From: Clostridiales bacterium UBA735
GTDB lineage: Bacteria > Bacillota > Clostridia > Oscillospirales > Oscillospiraceae
Length of the DNA: 7,819 nt
Direction of reading: 5' to 3'
Assembly (NCBI GenBank): GCA_002298695.1
Contig: DBLB01000010.1
Span: 1-7,819, forward strand
Part shown: positions 6,041 through 7,819 of the stretch, in pieces
How the letters are laid out: each line of letters starts with the position of its first letter
Numbering within the stretch: the first letter of the stretch is position 1
Notes under the pieces: model-generated
Seen by the model: the letters and a program-made list of their open reading frames with translations, nothing else
Told to the model about the DNA's origin: nothing
Database searches by the model: none
Made by a program: the position numbers and the translations under genes

Positions 6041-7779
6041 CATACGTCGCTCCCGGATTCCAGCACGCGGGACAGCGAATAGATCTTCGCATCCCCGCTC
6101 CCCGTCATCCGGAGCTGTAGATGGTCGCACCGGCAGGGGCGGATCGGCAGCAGGAACGTCCGCAGCCCCCGTCCTTCCAGATGTCCGCTGTGCCGCCACT
6201 GCCCATCCGAATCATACTGGATCCAGAAATCCATGCTGCTGCCCTTCGGCAGCTGCATCCGCAGGTTCAGCCGCGTGAGGTACTTCTTTCCCACGAGGCC
6301 GCAGGTCATCATGCCGGTCTCCGCCATCCAGTCGACCGCGCCCTCCTGTTCTCCTGCACTCCCGTACAGGCAGTCCAGGTGATTTCCGCTGTCCAGACAG
6401 TACAGCTCGTCGTCCACCCGGGCAAATTCCACGGCGTGCACCGCGTCCTCCTTGTGCCAGAGGCCGCGCAGCGTGTCGTAGCAGAAGAGCGTCCAGCGGT
6501 TCGCGCTGTCTCGCATGGAGACGTAATACTTTCCACGCACGCCGCCGGCCACGGCCTCGTAGTAGAGATCATTTCCGAACGCGCTTCCGATCGACGTCGG
6601 CAGCCCGCCGTCATAGACACACACGCCCATGCGCGATTTGTAATACAGCCGGTCGTTCACCACCACGAGACTTTTTTCCGACCCGGCCTGTACGCCCTCG
6701 CACTTCTTTTCCACCACCTGATGCGCGCCCTGCGCCGAGGGATAGATGCGGTGCAGGCAGTTTTCCTTGAAGAACACCGGCCCGTCGGCCAGTGTCGCCG
6801 CGCCCGTCCATCTGCCGTCCGTGCCGCAGCTCGCCCGCCAGCTGTCCGTCGCCACACCCTCGTAGCACTCCCAGTTCCTGAAGTCGCCCAGCTTGCAGCA
6901 GTAGAGCTCGTTCACCGTCTTCCCGTCCGCCACGCCGTATTTGCAGCCCCAGAGGCGGTTCCCGCTCTCGGTCACATAGTCCATCGCCGGAACCTTCCGC
7001 TCCGTCTTCACCGTCCCGCTCGTGATGCTCGCCGCCTGATCCACGATTCCCACGATCACGATGTAGCTCTCCGCCACGTCGTAGAGGATGTGCGAGCCGT
7101 TCAGCGCCCTGATCTGGTCGTTTCCGTCCAGCCCGCTCAGCCGGATCCCGTCATATTTCGAAAAGCCCTGCCCGATGCCGTTCGCGGCCAGTTTGAGATA
7201 GACCGTCGGCACGGATACCCACTGCTTGAGCGTGTGGACGCTTCCGCTCGTGTCCATCCAGTATGCGCCGTTCGCCGCGTCCTCCGGCTGGTTGGTCTGC
7301 GTGTAGCTGACCGTGATCGCCGTGCCGTCCAGCGTGCAGAGCGAAATGCTCAGTGTACTTCCGTTCCCGAGCGCCACGCTGTTCTCGTGCCCCATGTACC
7401 CGTTGTCGGCGTAGTCCTCCGTGTTGAAGTAAATCCCGTCCGGGAAGATGCAGAGATACGCGCCCATCGACACAATCTGCTTCTGCCCCGCTGTGATGTT
7501 CACCGCCGGCATGTACGCCGTCATGGGATAGCCCGAAATGTAGAGCTGCTGATTGTCGATCCAGCACAGCGCGTCGCGCGAAACGAGCGCCTGCGGGCTG
7601 TTCAGCTGCCGGTCGAAGCTCCGCCCCGGCCTCGGGCTGAGCAGCGGATAGTGCTCCGAGCTCAGATTCTTCATGTCGTAAAACTCGCCGTCCCCGATTT
7701 CAAGGTTGTGGTTGTAGCCTCCGAATACCTCCGTCGTGACGGTGCTCTTTTCCGTGTCGGTCAATGCCGGCATCCGCAT
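6040..7779 (-). CDS. Propeller-like virion protein, resembling phage stabilisation/tail hub proteins (579 aa)
   Basis: The protein is almost entirely beta-structured, with recurring blade-like units of short strands rich in aromatics: SRDALCWIDNQQLYISG (67-83), NELYCCKLGDFRNWECYEG (290-308), GPVFFKENCLHRIYPS (333-348), LVVVNDRLYYKSRMGVCVYDG (371-391), RWTLFCYDTLRGLWHKED (428-445) and DDELYCLDSGNHLDCLYG (456-473). The N-terminus (VFGGYNHNLEIGDGEFYDMK at 18-37, then NLSSEHYPLLSPRPGR) matches my memory of a Clostridia phage family often labelled stabilisation protein. P22 gp10 and T7 gp12 are propeller proteins that plug or extend the tail channel below the portal, so a hub or nozzle role is a reasonable inference. 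About 17 cysteines are present, unusually many for a virion protein. The start at 7779 has AAAGGGGTGA about 9 bases upstream; ATG at 7773 is an alternative. It lies 13 bp before the fibre gene. Confidence 0.72.
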   Translation of the reverse strand: MRMPALTDTEKSTVTTEVFGGYNHNLEIGDGEFYDMKNLSSEHYPLLSPRPGRSFDRQLNSPQALVSRDALCWIDNQQLYISGYPMTAYMPAVNITAGQKQIVSMGAYLCIFPDGIYFNTEDYADNGYMGHENSVALGNGSTLSISLCTLDGTAITVSYTQTNQPEDAANGAYWMDTSGSVHTLKQWVSVPTVYLKLAANGIGQGFSKYDGIRLSGLDGNDQIRALNGSHILYDVAESYIVIVGIVDQAASITSGTVKTERKVPAMDYVTESGNRLWGCKYGVADGKTVNELYCCKLGDFRNWECYEGVATDSWRASCGTDGRWTGAATLADGPVFFKENCLHRIYPSAQGAHQVVEKKCEGVQAGSEKSLVVVNDRLYYKSRMGVCVYDGGLPTSIGSAFGNDLYYEAVAGGVRGKYYVSMRDSANRWTLFCYDTLRGLWHKEDAVHAVEFARVDDELYCLDSGNHLDCLYGSAGEQEGAVDWMAETGMMTCGLVGKKYLTRLNLRMQLPKGSSMDFWIQYDSDGQWRHSGHLEGRGLRTFLLPIRPCRCDHLQLRMTGSGDAKIYSLSRVLESGSDV

Positions 7780-7819
7780 CGCCCTTCACCCCTTTCTTGC
7801 ATGTATTCGCCTCCATGCA

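Noticed and set aside
6027..6092. A longer start for the fibre gene, adding 22 residues.
   Set aside because: No good binding site precedes the ATG at 6092, it overlaps the upstream gene by 53 bp, and the added residues do not look like the family, whereas the ATG at 6026 has AAGGAGGG at ideal spacing.
4383..6278. A 631-codon open frame on the plus strand spanning fibre and portal genes, and similar long plus-strand frames at 289-1749 and 2659-4275.
   Set aside because: All are antisense to well-recognised genes, are rich in Arg, His, Pro and Ala, lack recognisable domains and cross gene boundaries. High GC at third codon positions of the minus-strand genes removes stop codons from the opposite frame.
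7786..7819. Possible tail end of another minus-strand gene, with a TGA at 7788-7786 after 10 open codons.
   Set aside because: It fits the local habit of stop codons sitting at the next binding site, but 10 codons at the window edge cannot be tested.
7798..7819. Inverted repeat TGCATG / CATGCA with a 10-base spacer at the right edge.
   Set aside because: Six-base arms are expected by chance, there is no T tract, and the window ends there.

Overview
This is a densely coded, GC-rich stretch of bacteriophage (or prophage) virion-structure genes, all transcribed on the minus strand from right to left. The strong AAGGAGG-type ribosome binding sites and the protein families point to a phage of a high-GC Clostridia-type Firmicute, perhaps a gut Oscillospiraceae-like host. 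That host call is inferred from protein resemblance and base composition; no host gene is present to confirm it.

In order of transcription: a 579-aa beta-rich protein resembling phage propeller/stabilisation (tail hub or nozzle) proteins (7779-6040); a 411-aa tail-fibre-like protein with a helical head and a glycine-rich beta shaft (6026-4791); a 67-aa unknown protein (4780-4577) whose 3' end overlaps the next gene; a 643-aa portal protein (4605-2674); a 104-bp gap holding a stable hairpin and a possible weak promoter; a 285-aa scaffolding protein (2569-1712); a 364-aa major capsid protein of the N4-gp56 family (1692-598); a 96-aa unknown small protein (582-292); an intrinsic-terminator-like hairpin (242-263); and the first 73 codons of a putative head-tail connector (220 to the window edge).

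Together these make a procapsid: the portal seeds assembly, the scaffold guides the N4-gp56 capsid protein, and the connector and propeller proteins would join and close the DNA exit channel, with the fibre-like protein outside. No maturation protease gene lies between portal and capsid. Spacing is tight (10-19 bp) except at the portal/scaffold gap and the gap holding the terminator-like hairpin, and several stop codons merge with the next ribosome binding site. The two wider gaps bracket scaffold, capsid and the 96-aa gene, which may form a separately tuned unit.

No RNA genes, CRISPR, insertion sequences, integrase, attachment sites or defence genes are visible, and no stretch over 300 bp lacks a gene. 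The long plus-strand open frames are antisense shadows. I see no new system here. The points of interest are the gene order (tail-type genes ahead of the portal), two small unassigned genes and the candidate regulatory elements around the capsid cassette.
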